DNA from: a bacterium
Lineage (GTDB): Bacteria > Actinomycetota > Acidimicrobiia > Spongiisociales > JAENVV01
DNA: 46,988 nt
Direction: 5' to 3'
NCBI GenBank assembly: GCA_024641305.1
Contig: JAHEDI010000026.1
Span: forward strand, 1-46,988
A program made the position numbers and the translations under genes. Below the pieces are notes generated by a model, which ran no database searches, was not told the origin of the DNA, and saw nothing but the letters and a program-made list of their open reading frames with translations. The first letter of the stretch is position 1, and every line of letters begins with the position of its first letter. Below are positions 1 through 6,670 of the stretch, in pieces.

Positions 1-669
1 ACTTGTTTGGCCAGGGGCCCGCGTGTTCTGAAGCGAAGTCGTGGCAATGGCGGCCTCGGTGTTTGGAAGGTTGAACTGGCGGCCCCAAACCCGGTCGATT
101 CAGAGGTCGCCGGCGACACAATCGTCAAGGTGCGCCACGCCGAGCGCGGTAGCGTTGAGCAAGAGATGAGGCTGCACGAATTCCTTGTCCTGATGGAACG
201 GTATTTTGAGGCGGGCGATGTAATTGTCGACCAGGAGTATCAGTCCCGATTGACCGATGGCATGGTCCGCTGTTATCTGGTCGGCGATCAGCTCGTTGGG
301 TTCGGCGAACAGCTCGTCAACGCGCTCTATCCGGCGCCTGACGGGGGGAAACCAGGTGACGCTCCGCCTCCGGGCATCCGGGAGTATTTTCCCGCCTCCC
401 GCGAAGACTTTCAGCCGTTGAAGGACCAGCTGGAACGGGACTGGTTGCCTGCAATGTGCGCAACTCTGTCCATTGATCGAACCGATCTGCCGGTGATCTG
501 GGATGCGGACTTCTTGCATGGGCCACCAACTGCAACCGGTGAACCGACGTACGTCCTCTGTGAGATCAACGTCAGTTCCGTGTTTCCCTTTCCTGACGAC
601 GCCCTCGGGCCACTGGCGGACGAGATGCTCCTGCGACTGAGTCGGCCTGTAGTCGGCGGCAATTCCTGA
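1..669 (+). CDS. ATP-grasp-like protein, C-terminal part (5' end outside window)
   Basis: The reading frame is open from base 1, so this is the 3' part (about 222 codons) of a longer gene. The TTG at base 7 is unlikely to be a real start. The fragment begins with VLKRSRGNGGLGVWKVE, a glycine-rich loop like the nucleotide-binding loop of ATP-grasp enzymes. It also has an acidic segment (VIWDADFLHG) and an E-x-N pair (CEINVSS), as expected for the metal-binding end of an ATP-grasp fold. From memory it resembles the Cj0069-type group of ATP-grasp proteins of unknown substrate. ATP-dependent ligase chemistry is inference. It converges on the SDR gene that ends at 743. Confidence 0.6.
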   Translation, partial: TCLARGPRVLKRSRGNGGLGVWKVELAAPNPVDSEVAGDTIVKVRHAERGSVEQEMRLHEFLVLMERYFEAGDVIVDQEYQSRLTDGMVRCYLVGDQLVGFGEQLVNALYPAPDGGKPGDAPPPGIREYFPASREDFQPLKDQLERDWLPAMCATLSIDRTDLPVIWDADFLHGPPTATGEPTYVLCEINVSSVFPFPDDALGPLADEMLLRLSRPVVGGNS

Positions 670-742
670 AGGCTTTCATTCGTTGGTTGGCAATATTCGG
701 AGGACCGGTGCTCGGAACGTTTGTCGAAGGTGTCCCGGGGAC

Positions 743-1396
743 CTACCACTCGTGTTCCCGGCCATCCCAGGTCCAGAAACCACCATGCATCCGGGTTGTT
801 AGCCCACCCATGAGCCTGCGAATCCCGGCGGCGCTCTCGGAAACCGAGACGGGCGCCGATGATCCGCCCATGTCGGTACTAACCCAGCCTGGATGGATGA
901 CAATGGCGCGAATCCCTCGCTTGGCCCAGCCGGGAGCGCGCAGTCGGAAGGCGTCGTTCAGGGCGGCCTTCGAGTCACCGTAATCGCCAAGACTGCCAGT
1001 TCGGCCGCGGCGTGCACCAAGTTGAGAAGTGATCAGGGCGATCTTGCGTTGGCTACTGGCCGCCACGTTATCGAGAAGGGCCTCGGCCACCCGGATGGGG
1101 GCTTCGGCGTTGACGGCCATGATCACCTCCCGGGGAGTATTGCGATAGACGCCCGCGCTATGGATAAGCAGATCGACTGGTGTACGGTCGAGAGCCAGCT
1201 GCAAAGCCGCCAGATCGGCGTCCGAACGGACATCCATTTGGTGCAGGGTGACCGCGCCGGCGACTTCCCCCAGCGGTCCTGGTTGATGGACTGAGCGGGT
1301 TGTGGCATGGACGGCCCAGCCGTCTGCTGCGTATTGGGTCACGAGCTCAAGGCCGATGCCGCGACTGGCTCCAATGATCAAGCAGGTTGACGACAT
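743..1396 (-). CDS. short-chain dehydrogenase/reductase (SDR)
   Basis: This 217-residue protein has the classical SDR layout. A TGxxxGxG-type NAD(P)-binding loop appears as GASRGIG at residues 9-15, a DV pair after beta-3 near residue 55, an SAG variant of the NAG motif near residue 80, and the catalytic YxxxK as Tyr139-Lys143 with an upstream Ser near 124. It should be a cytosolic NAD(P)H-dependent oxidoreductase acting on an alcohol/ketone; the substrate cannot be read from the sequence. It is slightly shorter than the usual 240-260 residues because the C-terminal substrate lobe is reduced. There is no Shine-Dalgarno, but a TAAGTT hexamer lies exactly six bases before the ATG, so the transcript is probably leaderless. 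Confidence 0.85.
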   Translation of the reverse strand: MSSTCLIIGASRGIGLELVTQYAADGWAVHATTRSVHQPGPLGEVAGAVTLHQMDVRSDADLAALQLALDRTPVDLLIHSAGVYRNTPREVIMAVNAEAPIRVAEALLDNVAASSQRKIALITSQLGARRGRTGSLGDYGDSKAALNDAFRLRAPGWAKRGIRAIVIHPGWVSTDMGGSSAPVSVSESAAGIRRLMGGLTTRMHGGFWTWDGREHEW

Positions 1397-1402
1397 CTGA
1401 CC

Positions 1403-1408
1403 AACTTA
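1403..1408 (-). promoter_or_regulatory. -10 element of a leaderless promoter for the SDR gene
   Basis: TAAGTT on the minus strand is followed by six bases (GGTCAG) and then the ATG at 1396. This is the same TANNNT-N6-start spacing seen at several other genes in the window. No clear -35 is visible. Confidence 0.5.
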
Positions 1409-1477
1409 GTCGCCGCCAAGCATCGACGGCTTATCGTGGATGGTCCCAGCAGTCCGGTAGATGGGTCGGCGACGTCG

Positions 1478-1801
1478 TCAGCGGATCAACGTCAACAGAA
1501 GTACGGTCGGTTCGAGCGCCCTGACGGAGTGGGAGAGATGTGCGGCCATGTGAATCCAGGTCCCCGGGCGTGCAATAACGGTTTGGTCACCAAGACCGAT
1601 TTCGGCTCGGCCTCTGATGATCTGAACAACGGCAGGTAGGGTGGCGGTGTGTTCGGTCAGTTCCTGGTCGGTGTCGAACCCGAACAGCACCAAGCGAATG
1701 CTGTCATCTTTGTACAGAACCCGGCTGAGGGTACCGTCCTTGGGGATCTCAAGTTCTGCTTCGAGGTCGGCGATGACCGTGGTGGGAGTTGATGGTTCCA
1801 T
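1478..1801 (-). CDS. small cupin-domain protein
   Basis: This 107-residue protein fits a single small cupin barrel. It has an HTA segment in the first cupin motif (residues around 50, ELTEHTATLPAVVQI), the glycine turn RGRAEIGLGD, a PGTWIHMAAHLSHSVRA segment for the second motif with two or three histidines, and a hydrophobic end strand. Such proteins bind a metal or small ligand, and many are stress-related or isomerase-like; no specific reaction can be assigned. The start is the ATG preceded at six bases by TAGGCT. The gene is transcribed divergently from the OsmC gene and lies just upstream of the SDR gene on the same strand, 81 bases away. Confidence 0.75.
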   Translation of the reverse strand: MEPSTPTTVIADLEAELEIPKDGTLSRVLYKDDSIRLVLFGFDTDQELTEHTATLPAVVQIIRGRAEIGLGDQTVIARPGTWIHMAAHLSHSVRALEPTVLLLTLIR

Positions 1802-1807
1802 CGGCGT

Positions 1808-1813
1808 AGCCTA
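1808..1813 (-). promoter_or_regulatory. -10 element of a leaderless promoter for the cupin gene
   Basis: Minus-strand TAGGCT, six bases (ACGCCG), then the ATG at 1801. There is no Shine-Dalgarno in the six-base gap. Confidence 0.5.
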
Positions 1814-2078
1814 CGTGGAGCGGGCGATGAATCCTGGTGATTCGCCATGGGGGGGGACCGTTACCGGTCCACCTATTGAGCGGCGCACCGATCGAGAGCG
1901 CCTGGGTCCCGGGGTTGGATCCGATCCGGCTGGCATGACGGGGCTGCGATTGGACTATGAAACCTGCCGTTGGCTTCTTACGACTGGTCCCGCCTACCGG
2001 AGCCGGTCTTGTTGCATGTATGACTTCGGTACACCAGATTGGGACTTTTGCTCCCTCTGCTTGCGTCGACCCGGTCCC
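1814..2078. other. intergenic region between divergent cupin and osmC-like genes
   Basis: No convincing gene is visible here. The only structure seen is a perfect 6-bp inverted repeat, GGACCG at 1855-1860 and CGGTCC at 1865-1870, with a 4-base loop directly after a run of Gs. It could be an operator for the divergent pair, but nothing else supports that. The OsmC frame stays open back to an ATG at 1957, but that stretch shows no resemblance to the OsmC family. Confidence 0.3.
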
Positions 2079-2084
2079 TACGCT
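2079..2084 (+). promoter_or_regulatory. possible -10 element for the osmC-like gene
   Basis: TACGCT lies seven bases before the ATG at 2092, close to the leaderless spacing seen elsewhere in the window. It favours 2092 as the start over the ATG at 2116. Confidence 0.35.
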
Positions 2085-2091
2085 GAGTGCG

Positions 2092-2562
2092 ATGCCGCCC
2101 GAAGAAAGACCAAAGATGATCGATTCACACGACTACACACTCATCCTTCGTGGAACCGGTCCAAAGACCGGGACACTGACCGACCAGACGCTGGAAGTGG
2201 CACTTGACGTTGCTTCGCCCCCCGAATTTGGGGGTCCCGGTGGGGTATGGAGTCCCGAGCATCTATTTCTTGCCTCCCTGTCGGCGTGCCTCATGACGAC
2301 GTTTCGGGCCATCGCGGACGGATCAGGTGTCGAAGTGCTCGGATACTCGGACGATGCCGTTGGACACTTGCAACGGGGTGAGGATCGACTGTACAGAATG
2401 GACCGGGTCACGCTGCGACCCAGAATCATGGTTAGTCGTGCCCAGGCTGACCGGGCGCTCCGCCTCATCCAGAAGGCCGAAGCAGCCTGTTTGATAAGTC
2501 GATCGGTCAACTCCGAGATCGTCATGGAACCTGATATCCAGGTCATCGAACCGGTTGGGTGA
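2092..2562 (+). CDS. OsmC/Ohr family protein
   Basis: About 156 residues with OsmC-fold features: GGPGGVWSPEHLFLASLSACLMTTF carries the first conserved cysteine at the start of the central helix, and the AACLISRSV segment carries the second, giving the Cys pair used for thiol-dependent (hydro)peroxide reduction. The VTLRPRI strand and the long helix RADRALRLIQKAEAAC also fit. It likely acts in the cytosol in peroxide or osmotic stress defence. The start is uncertain: ATG 2092 has a TACGCT box seven bases upstream, while ATG 2116 is preceded by a purine-rich stretch (GAAGAAAGACC). The frame upstream of 2092 looks non-coding. Confidence 0.85.
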   Translation: MPPEERPKMIDSHDYTLILRGTGPKTGTLTDQTLEVALDVASPPEFGGPGGVWSPEHLFLASLSACLMTTFRAIADGSGVEVLGYSDDAVGHLQRGEDRLYRMDRVTLRPRIMVSRAQADRALRLIQKAEAACLISRSVNSEIVMEPDIQVIEPVG

Positions 2563-2593
2563 CGGCCTTCGTACCCGACGGCGTCTGATCGCC

Positions 2594-2599
2594 TAGGGT
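2594..2599 (+). promoter_or_regulatory. possible -10 element for the DUF6629-like gene
   Basis: TAGGGT ends ten bases before the ATG at 2610. That would give a leader of only a few bases, and there is no Shine-Dalgarno. Confidence 0.35.
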
Positions 2600-2609
2600 C
2601 TAAGCAAGC

Positions 2610-3278
2610 ATGTGCTTCTCTCCGGAAATCGATCTGCTAGCCGGGGCAGGGATCACCGCGATCGGGATCGATGCCATCCGGCACGTTGATCATCCGACTC
2701 AACGGGCCCTGGCTTCACTTCCGATCGTCTTTGGTGTTCATCAGTTGATCGAAGCGGTGGTTTGGTGGAGCCTCGACGGGCCGATTCCCGCTGAGACCGG
2801 CCATCGATTCGCGCTCGTCTATCTGTCGATCGCGTTCGGGCTCATCCCGTGGTTTATTCCGATGGCGGTTCGTTGCCTCGAACCGGATCGGCGACGTCGA
2901 GCCGTGATGGCTGGACTGGCCCATGTTGGCGGCCTCGTCGCCATATATCTCATGTGGGCGACGATCCGCGGTCCGTTGGAAGTTTTTAATGGGGGTACTC
3001 ATGTTGGCTACCGGGTCCAACTCCCGGCGGGAGGCCTCGTCGTGGGGTTCTATGTGCTGGCTACCTGTGGGTCGCTTCTGGCGTCTTCGGATCGATACGT
3101 AGCGATGTACGGCGTTGCGAATCTCATCGCGGTTTCCGGTCTTTCGTTCCTTCTCTATACGGGTGTGATTTCGCTGTGGTGTGCCTGGGCGGCGGTCACC
3201 AGCACGGCTATCGCGGTTCATCTGCGCCGGACCGATGTTCACCACCAACCATTTCGACTTCGCACAGCCGACGAATAA
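2610..3278 (+). CDS. multi-pass membrane protein, DUF6629-like
   Basis: This 222-residue protein starts with MCFSPEIDLLAGAGITAIG, the signature opening (M-C-F-S) of the DUF6629 family as I remember it. About six or seven hydrophobic segments follow, around residues 8-22, 36-52, 70-88, 98-117, 138-160, 165-185 and 187-205. Short basic loops (EPDRRRR) suggest cytoplasmic turns. No catalytic motif is visible and the function is unknown. It converges on the GIN-domain lipoprotein gene. A weak stem, GTGGG (3322-3326) with CCCAC (3336-3340), lies between the two gene ends. Confidence 0.7.
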   Translation: MCFSPEIDLLAGAGITAIGIDAIRHVDHPTQRALASLPIVFGVHQLIEAVVWWSLDGPIPAETGHRFALVYLSIAFGLIPWFIPMAVRCLEPDRRRRAVMAGLAHVGGLVAIYLMWATIRGPLEVFNGGTHVGYRVQLPAGGLVVGFYVLATCGSLLASSDRYVAMYGVANLIAVSGLSFLLYTGVISLWCAWAAVTSTAIAVHLRRTDVHHQPFRLRTADE

Positions 3279-3376
3279 CGGTCTACCCGGACCGATCGCC
3301 CGTCTCCAGCGGGCATGAGGAGTGGGAGCGAATCCCCCACGGCGCCGATTGGGAAGTTCAGCCGAACCTTGGCCAC

Positions 3377-4018
3377 TCAGCGCTGGGTTACGGAACCCGA
3401 ACCGGAAATGCCTAGGGTTAGAAATGGGTCGGCCATATATTTCACGTTGCCCGATCCGCTGACGTTGACCTCTAGGTCGTCGCTCACATTGACCAGTGCT
3501 TCCCCACTCCCCGATACCGAAACGGTTCCGCTCGTACAGACGAGGTTGGCCCCTCGGAAGCCCCCCGACCCGCTTATCGTTATCCCAAGCGCGCTGCAGG
3601 AACCGGACGGTTCGATGGTCCCCGACCCGCTAATGTCGGCAGTGAAGTCGTCACCTGCCAACGCAGACACGGCCACCGTGCGACTGCCGGATATCTCGAC
3701 GCGTGTCAGGTTGGTGGCCGTGATCGTATACGTGATCGGGCTTCTGGAAGCATATGGAGCGCTGGATCCCAGCTCAAGTCGGCCGTTGATCACTTCGCTT
3801 GTCAGTATGGGCAGGAGATTGTCGTCAGCCTCGATGACGAGCGACTCGGAACCGGTTAGGTCGACGTGGACGGTTCCGCTGCCCAGCAAGATGATCTCAT
3901 CAAAATGGGAGACGTTGCGCGATGTCGTGGATAGATCCCCGGACCCGACGGTGCATGCCGTTATGAATGTGGCGAAGGCCGCCACACCTATTAGGTACCA
4001 TGTGGGGCTTCTTGTCAT
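3377..4018 (-). CDS. GIN-domain (DUF2807-like) surface lipoprotein
   Basis: A 213-residue protein with an N-terminal signal ending in the lipobox FITAC (Cys22), so it is probably lipid-anchored on the outer face of the membrane. The mature part is a run of short beta-strands punctuated by repeated SGSG turns (ISGSGT, ISGSGG, VSGSGE, VSGSGN, ISGSGS). This is the hallmark of the 'head GIN' / DUF2807 right-handed beta-helix fold, whose members are putative adhesins or scaffolds. The start at 4018 is chosen over the ATG at 4072 because AAGGG lies eight bases upstream of it and the signal peptide begins there. No partner gene is obvious. Confidence 0.8.
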   Translation of the reverse strand: MTRSPTWYLIGVAAFATFITACTVGSGDLSTTSRNVSHFDEIILLGSGTVHVDLTGSESLVIEADDNLLPILTSEVINGRLELGSSAPYASRSPITYTITATNLTRVEISGSRTVAVSALAGDDFTADISGSGTIEPSGSCSALGITISGSGGFRGANLVCTSGTVSVSGSGEALVNVSDDLEVNVSGSGNVKYMADPFLTLGISGSGSVTQR

Positions 4019-4162
4019 GAGTGTGCCCTTCTGGTTATCGATCGGTAGGCGCGGAAGTGGTGGGTAGGACATACAGCGTTATCCGGGGCGGCCGCCGGGA
4101 ACCCGTAATTGGCCTTGAACGGGCCGAGTACGCAACTCGGGGTGGTCGATGGCAAGCGCCTT

Positions 4163-4441
4163 TCAGTGGGAGCTGCTCCTCGCCATTTCACGCTGAATGT
4201 CGTCTTCGGTGATTGGTTGTTCGAAGTAGGCGGTCCAGGCGTTGAGTGCCAACCCGATGCCCCAGCCTGCCAGAGGCCAGACTGGCCAGAAGTATCCGGC
4301 ACCGGTCGTTGCCCAAATTGTTATAAGGAGGGCGTTGACCAGGATGTACACGGCCACGTGACTCTTGAAGTCTCGCTTGGCTTTGACCCGCTTGACAGCA
4401 GCTTCTCTGGTGTCCCCTGGCAAGTCTTCAAACGGTTTCAT
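4163..4441 (-). CDS. small protein with two membrane segments (2TM domain)
   Basis: About 92 residues. A basic amphipathic N-terminus (REAAVKRVKAKRDFKSH) precedes two hydrophobic helices (VAVYILVNALLITIWATT and FWPVWPLAGWGIGLALNAW), and an acidic tail follows (PITEDDIQREMA). This is the layout of the '2TM domain', often found alone or beside histidine kinases. The frame continues upstream, but the start is placed at 4441 because AGGAAC precedes it at good spacing and homology-like sequence begins there. Function is unknown. Confidence 0.75.
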   Translation of the reverse strand: MKPFEDLPGDTREAAVKRVKAKRDFKSHVAVYILVNALLITIWATTGAGYFWPVWPLAGWGIGLALNAWTAYFEQPITEDDIQREMARSSSH

Positions 4442-4658
4442 GCCTGTTGTTCCTTTCTGCCGACGGATGATTTGATCATTCGTGCCTGGGCGGGCAAGGA
4501 AGTAGAGGAAAAAGCCCTTGATCGGAAAAGGCGGGCGCTGGTTGGCATGACGACTGCGGGCCACGTCACTGGAACTGCCCCTCGTCGATAAGGTGATTTG
4601 GACGGCTCGGGACCCTCGATCGCTTCGGTATCGCTCGATGTTCAAAAAGGGTTTGACG

Positions 4659-5091
4659 TCAGCCCGGGCGTGCTGCGCGAACGTAGGCGATTGTCCATTT
4701 TTTGGTCCACTCCTGTTGGTCGGGCGACGATTCCCAACGCCAATCGAACGTCTCAGGAGTGATATTCGAAAAGACCATTCGTTTATATATCCGGTCGACA
4801 TCGACTGGTTCCGGGGTGCCGAACGATGGATCGTCGTCCACGAGCGAGCCGACAAAGTGCCAATAGCTCCCGCTCTCATCGACCCAGGTCTGGCGCCATA
4901 GATTCAGGGTGGGGCTGTATACCGAAACGCTCATCCCCGACCATGGCTGGGGAGTCAGACCCTGGAATCGTTCGGTTAGGACGTGGCCTTCGAAGTCGCG
5001 GAAAAACCACGTTGCGTGCCGTGCCGCCGTCGAATGCGCAATCCCACCGATCTATCCAGAAGTCGAAAATCGAGCCGTCCCGATCGGGCAT
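4659..5091 (-). pseudogene. DUF1579-like protein gene split by a one-base frameshift
   Basis: Two overlapping minus-strand frames make one protein. The first (from ATG 5091) reads MPDRDGSIFDFWIDRWDC..GGTARNVVF. The second continues with RDFEGHVLTERFQGL, then WSGMSVSVYSP, WRQTWVDESGSYWHFVG, RMVFSNI and FDWRWESS, and stops at 4659. Removing one base from the five-base homopolymer at 5002-5006 (T5 on the coding strand) joins them as NVVFRDFEGH with no other change. The joined protein would be about 143 residues and resembles small DUF1579-type lipocalin-like proteins that start 'FWIGxWD'. It is either a real frameshift or a homopolymer sequencing error; the rest of the coding sequence looks undamaged, so error or very recent mutation is likely. 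Confidence 0.65.
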
Positions 5092-5125
5092 GCCGTAGCG
5101 ATGACCTCCGTCCCGGCGGGTTTTG

Positions 5126-5398
5126 CTAGGCGGGACTTACCTTGAAGCCGAACCGTGGCTTTTGGCCCTTGGCGGGCAACAATCCCTCGCTTCGCGTACC
5201 GAGGCGGGGTGGCGGTGATCCGAAGAGCCCGGTCTGGCGGGTTTGAGCTGCGTTTGGAATCGCCGCGTCTGGCGAGTCGATGCTGACGTGGTGGCAATCG
5301 CTGCACACTCGACGGGTAAAACCGGCGATGGCCGGCGTTTCCCGATAGGAGTGGACGTGGCGGCCTGAGTCTCGCGCCCCTCGCTGAAGAATGGTCAT
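5126..5398 (-). CDS. small CxxC protein, unknown function
   Basis: A 90-residue frame with a good Shine-Dalgarno (GAGGGAG, six bases before the ATG), which is the main reason to call it. The first half contains GRHVHSY..TRRVCSDCHHVSID, with a C-x2-C-H-H cluster and two upstream histidines that could bind one zinc. The second half is rich in Pro, Gly and Arg with no predicted fold. I do not recognise the family. It is divergent from the tandem GNAT gene, and the gap between them carries a long imperfect palindrome. Confidence 0.5.
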   Translation of the reverse strand: MTILQRGARDSGRHVHSYRETPAIAGFTRRVCSDCHHVSIDSPDAAIPNAAQTRQTGLFGSPPPRLGTRSEGLLPAKGQKPRFGFKVSPA

Positions 5399-5533
5399 GT
5401 ACTACTCCCTCGTCTCTTGAGGATGTATCGGTATCGACCAGTGGTTCGGTGAGAATGGTTCTGCGCCTCCCCGAGGTGACTAGTTACCGGCTAAGTTTCG
5501 ACCGCGGGGCGGCCACTCGTTTCGGAATCGATC

Positions 5534-5615
5534 CGAAGGCCCCAGCGCCCGTATTCGGGAGCTGGAACCCGGGGTTGAACCCTGGGTTGAGGTTCCAGGG
5601 CGCTTTGGCCCTTCG
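5534..5615. repeat. long imperfect palindrome between divergent genes
   Basis: Nested inverted repeats form one hairpin of about 80 bases. The outer arms are CGAAGG..CC (5534-5542) against GGCCCTTCG (5607-5615). A middle stem pairs AGCGCCC (5544-5550) with GGGCGCT (5598-5604). An inner perfect stem pairs CTGGAACC (5562-5569) with GGTTCCAG (5591-5598), and GGGT-TGA-ACCC (5572-5582) sits in the loop. A separate small repeat, TTCGGA/TCCGAA, occupies 5521-5537. Because both flanking genes point away and the GNAT -10 box lies downstream at 5647, this is probably not a terminator or a leader of that gene. A REP-like element or operator is possible. Confidence 0.55.
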
Positions 5616-5646
5616 AAAATCGCCAGCTTGTCTCTGCGTCTGACGG

Positions 5647-5652
5647 TATCTT
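5647..5652 (+). promoter_or_regulatory. -10 element of a leaderless promoter for the tandem GNAT gene
   Basis: TATCTT, six bases (GATCCC), then ATG 5659. No Shine-Dalgarno is present. Confidence 0.5.
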
Positions 5653-5658
5653 GATCCC

Positions 5659-6636
5659 ATGGGTCAGTTCACGTTTCCATCCGGAGTTTCCGCCCGAACG
5701 TTCAACCACAGACGAGACTTCGGACTGGTCGCCGAGGTCTTCAAACGATCGGCGCCCACGGAGAGTGATGAGTCGTTACCGACGGCCGGCGAAATTGAGA
5801 ACGAGTTTACCAACACACAGAATTTCGACGTTGAGAACGGCTTGCTCATCGTGGAGGCCGGGCGCGCTTCGGTCGGGTATGTCCTTGGGCGCTGGAATCG
5901 CGAACTCAGCGGTACGCACATCTATCGACATATGGGGAGGCTGATTCCTGGCTTTCGCAGGCGGGGCATTGGCACCGCGATGCTTGCTTGGGCGCAACGG
6001 TACCTGACGGGGATTGCGAGTGGTCACGCCGCTGATGACAAGCAGTTCCAGACCGATGCAAGTGACGCCGACGTTGGCGCCGTGCATCTCGTCTTGGGCG
6101 ATGGGTACCAGCCCGTGGCTCATTACGCCTCGATGATTCGCCCCGATCTTGAGAACATACCCGAACGACCGCTCCCTGCCGGGGTTGAAATCCGACCGGT
6201 CGGGGAAAGCCATTTGAGGGCTGTGTGGGAAGCCGACGTTGAGGCCTTTCGAGATCACTTTGGCGCGGTCGAGCCGAACGAGAAAGACTGGGAACGCTTC
6301 ATTGGAGATCCGAACCGGGATCCGTCCCTGTGGAAAGTCGCCTGGGCCGGCGACCAGGTAGTTGGCCAGGTTCGGACCTTTGTCAACGAGGAAGCCAACC
6401 GCATATATGGCAGGAAACGAGCCTATACCGAAGATATCTCGACGATTCGAAACTGGCGTGGCCAGGGAATAGCCGGTGCGCTTATCTGTGCCAGCCTGCG
6501 TGATTTGAAAGCCCGTGGATATGAAGACGCCAGTCTGGGGGTACATGTCGAGAATCCAACCGGTGCCTACCGCCTGTACGAGGGGCTTGGATTCAGGATC
6601 ACAACCTCAGGGGCAACCTATCAGCGATCCATCTGA
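5659..6636 (+). CDS. tandem GNAT N-acetyltransferase
   Basis: A 325-residue protein with two GNAT folds. The first half has a motif-A acetyl-CoA loop GFRRRGIGTAML (near residue 97). The second half has RNWRGQGIAGALICASLRDLKARGY (near residue 265), followed by VHVENPTGAYRLYEGLGFR, the typical motif-B end. The second domain, with intact RxxGxA/G, is probably the catalytic one. The acceptor substrate is unknown; two-domain GNATs include mycothiol synthase and antibiotic acetyltransferases, but no specific marker is seen. The start is fixed by a TATCTT-N6-ATG arrangement. An SDR gene on the same strand follows after 34 bases with its own similar promoter. Confidence 0.85.
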   Translation: MGQFTFPSGVSARTFNHRRDFGLVAEVFKRSAPTESDESLPTAGEIENEFTNTQNFDVENGLLIVEAGRASVGYVLGRWNRELSGTHIYRHMGRLIPGFRRRGIGTAMLAWAQRYLTGIASGHAADDKQFQTDASDADVGAVHLVLGDGYQPVAHYASMIRPDLENIPERPLPAGVEIRPVGESHLRAVWEADVEAFRDHFGAVEPNEKDWERFIGDPNRDPSLWKVAWAGDQVVGQVRTFVNEEANRIYGRKRAYTEDISTIRNWRGQGIAGALICASLRDLKARGYEDASLGVHVENPTGAYRLYEGLGFRITTSGATYQRSI

Positions 6637-6658
6637 CGGAGTATTTGCTGCACCCCGG

Positions 6659-6664
6659 TAGTCT
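6659..6664 (+). promoter_or_regulatory. -10 element of a leaderless promoter for the SDR/DUF2867 gene
   Basis: TAGTCT, six bases (GGCTCA), then ATG 6671, with no Shine-Dalgarno. Confidence 0.5.
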
Positions 6665-6670
6665 GGCTCA

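Noticed and set aside
3315-4067. A 250-codon open frame on the plus strand
   Set aside because: It is antisense to the GIN-domain lipoprotein, whose lipobox and SGSG repeats are clear on the minus strand.
4467-4479. Palindrome ATGAT-TTG-ATCAT upstream of the 2TM gene
   Set aside because: Only five base pairs, with no promoter context. It could be chance.
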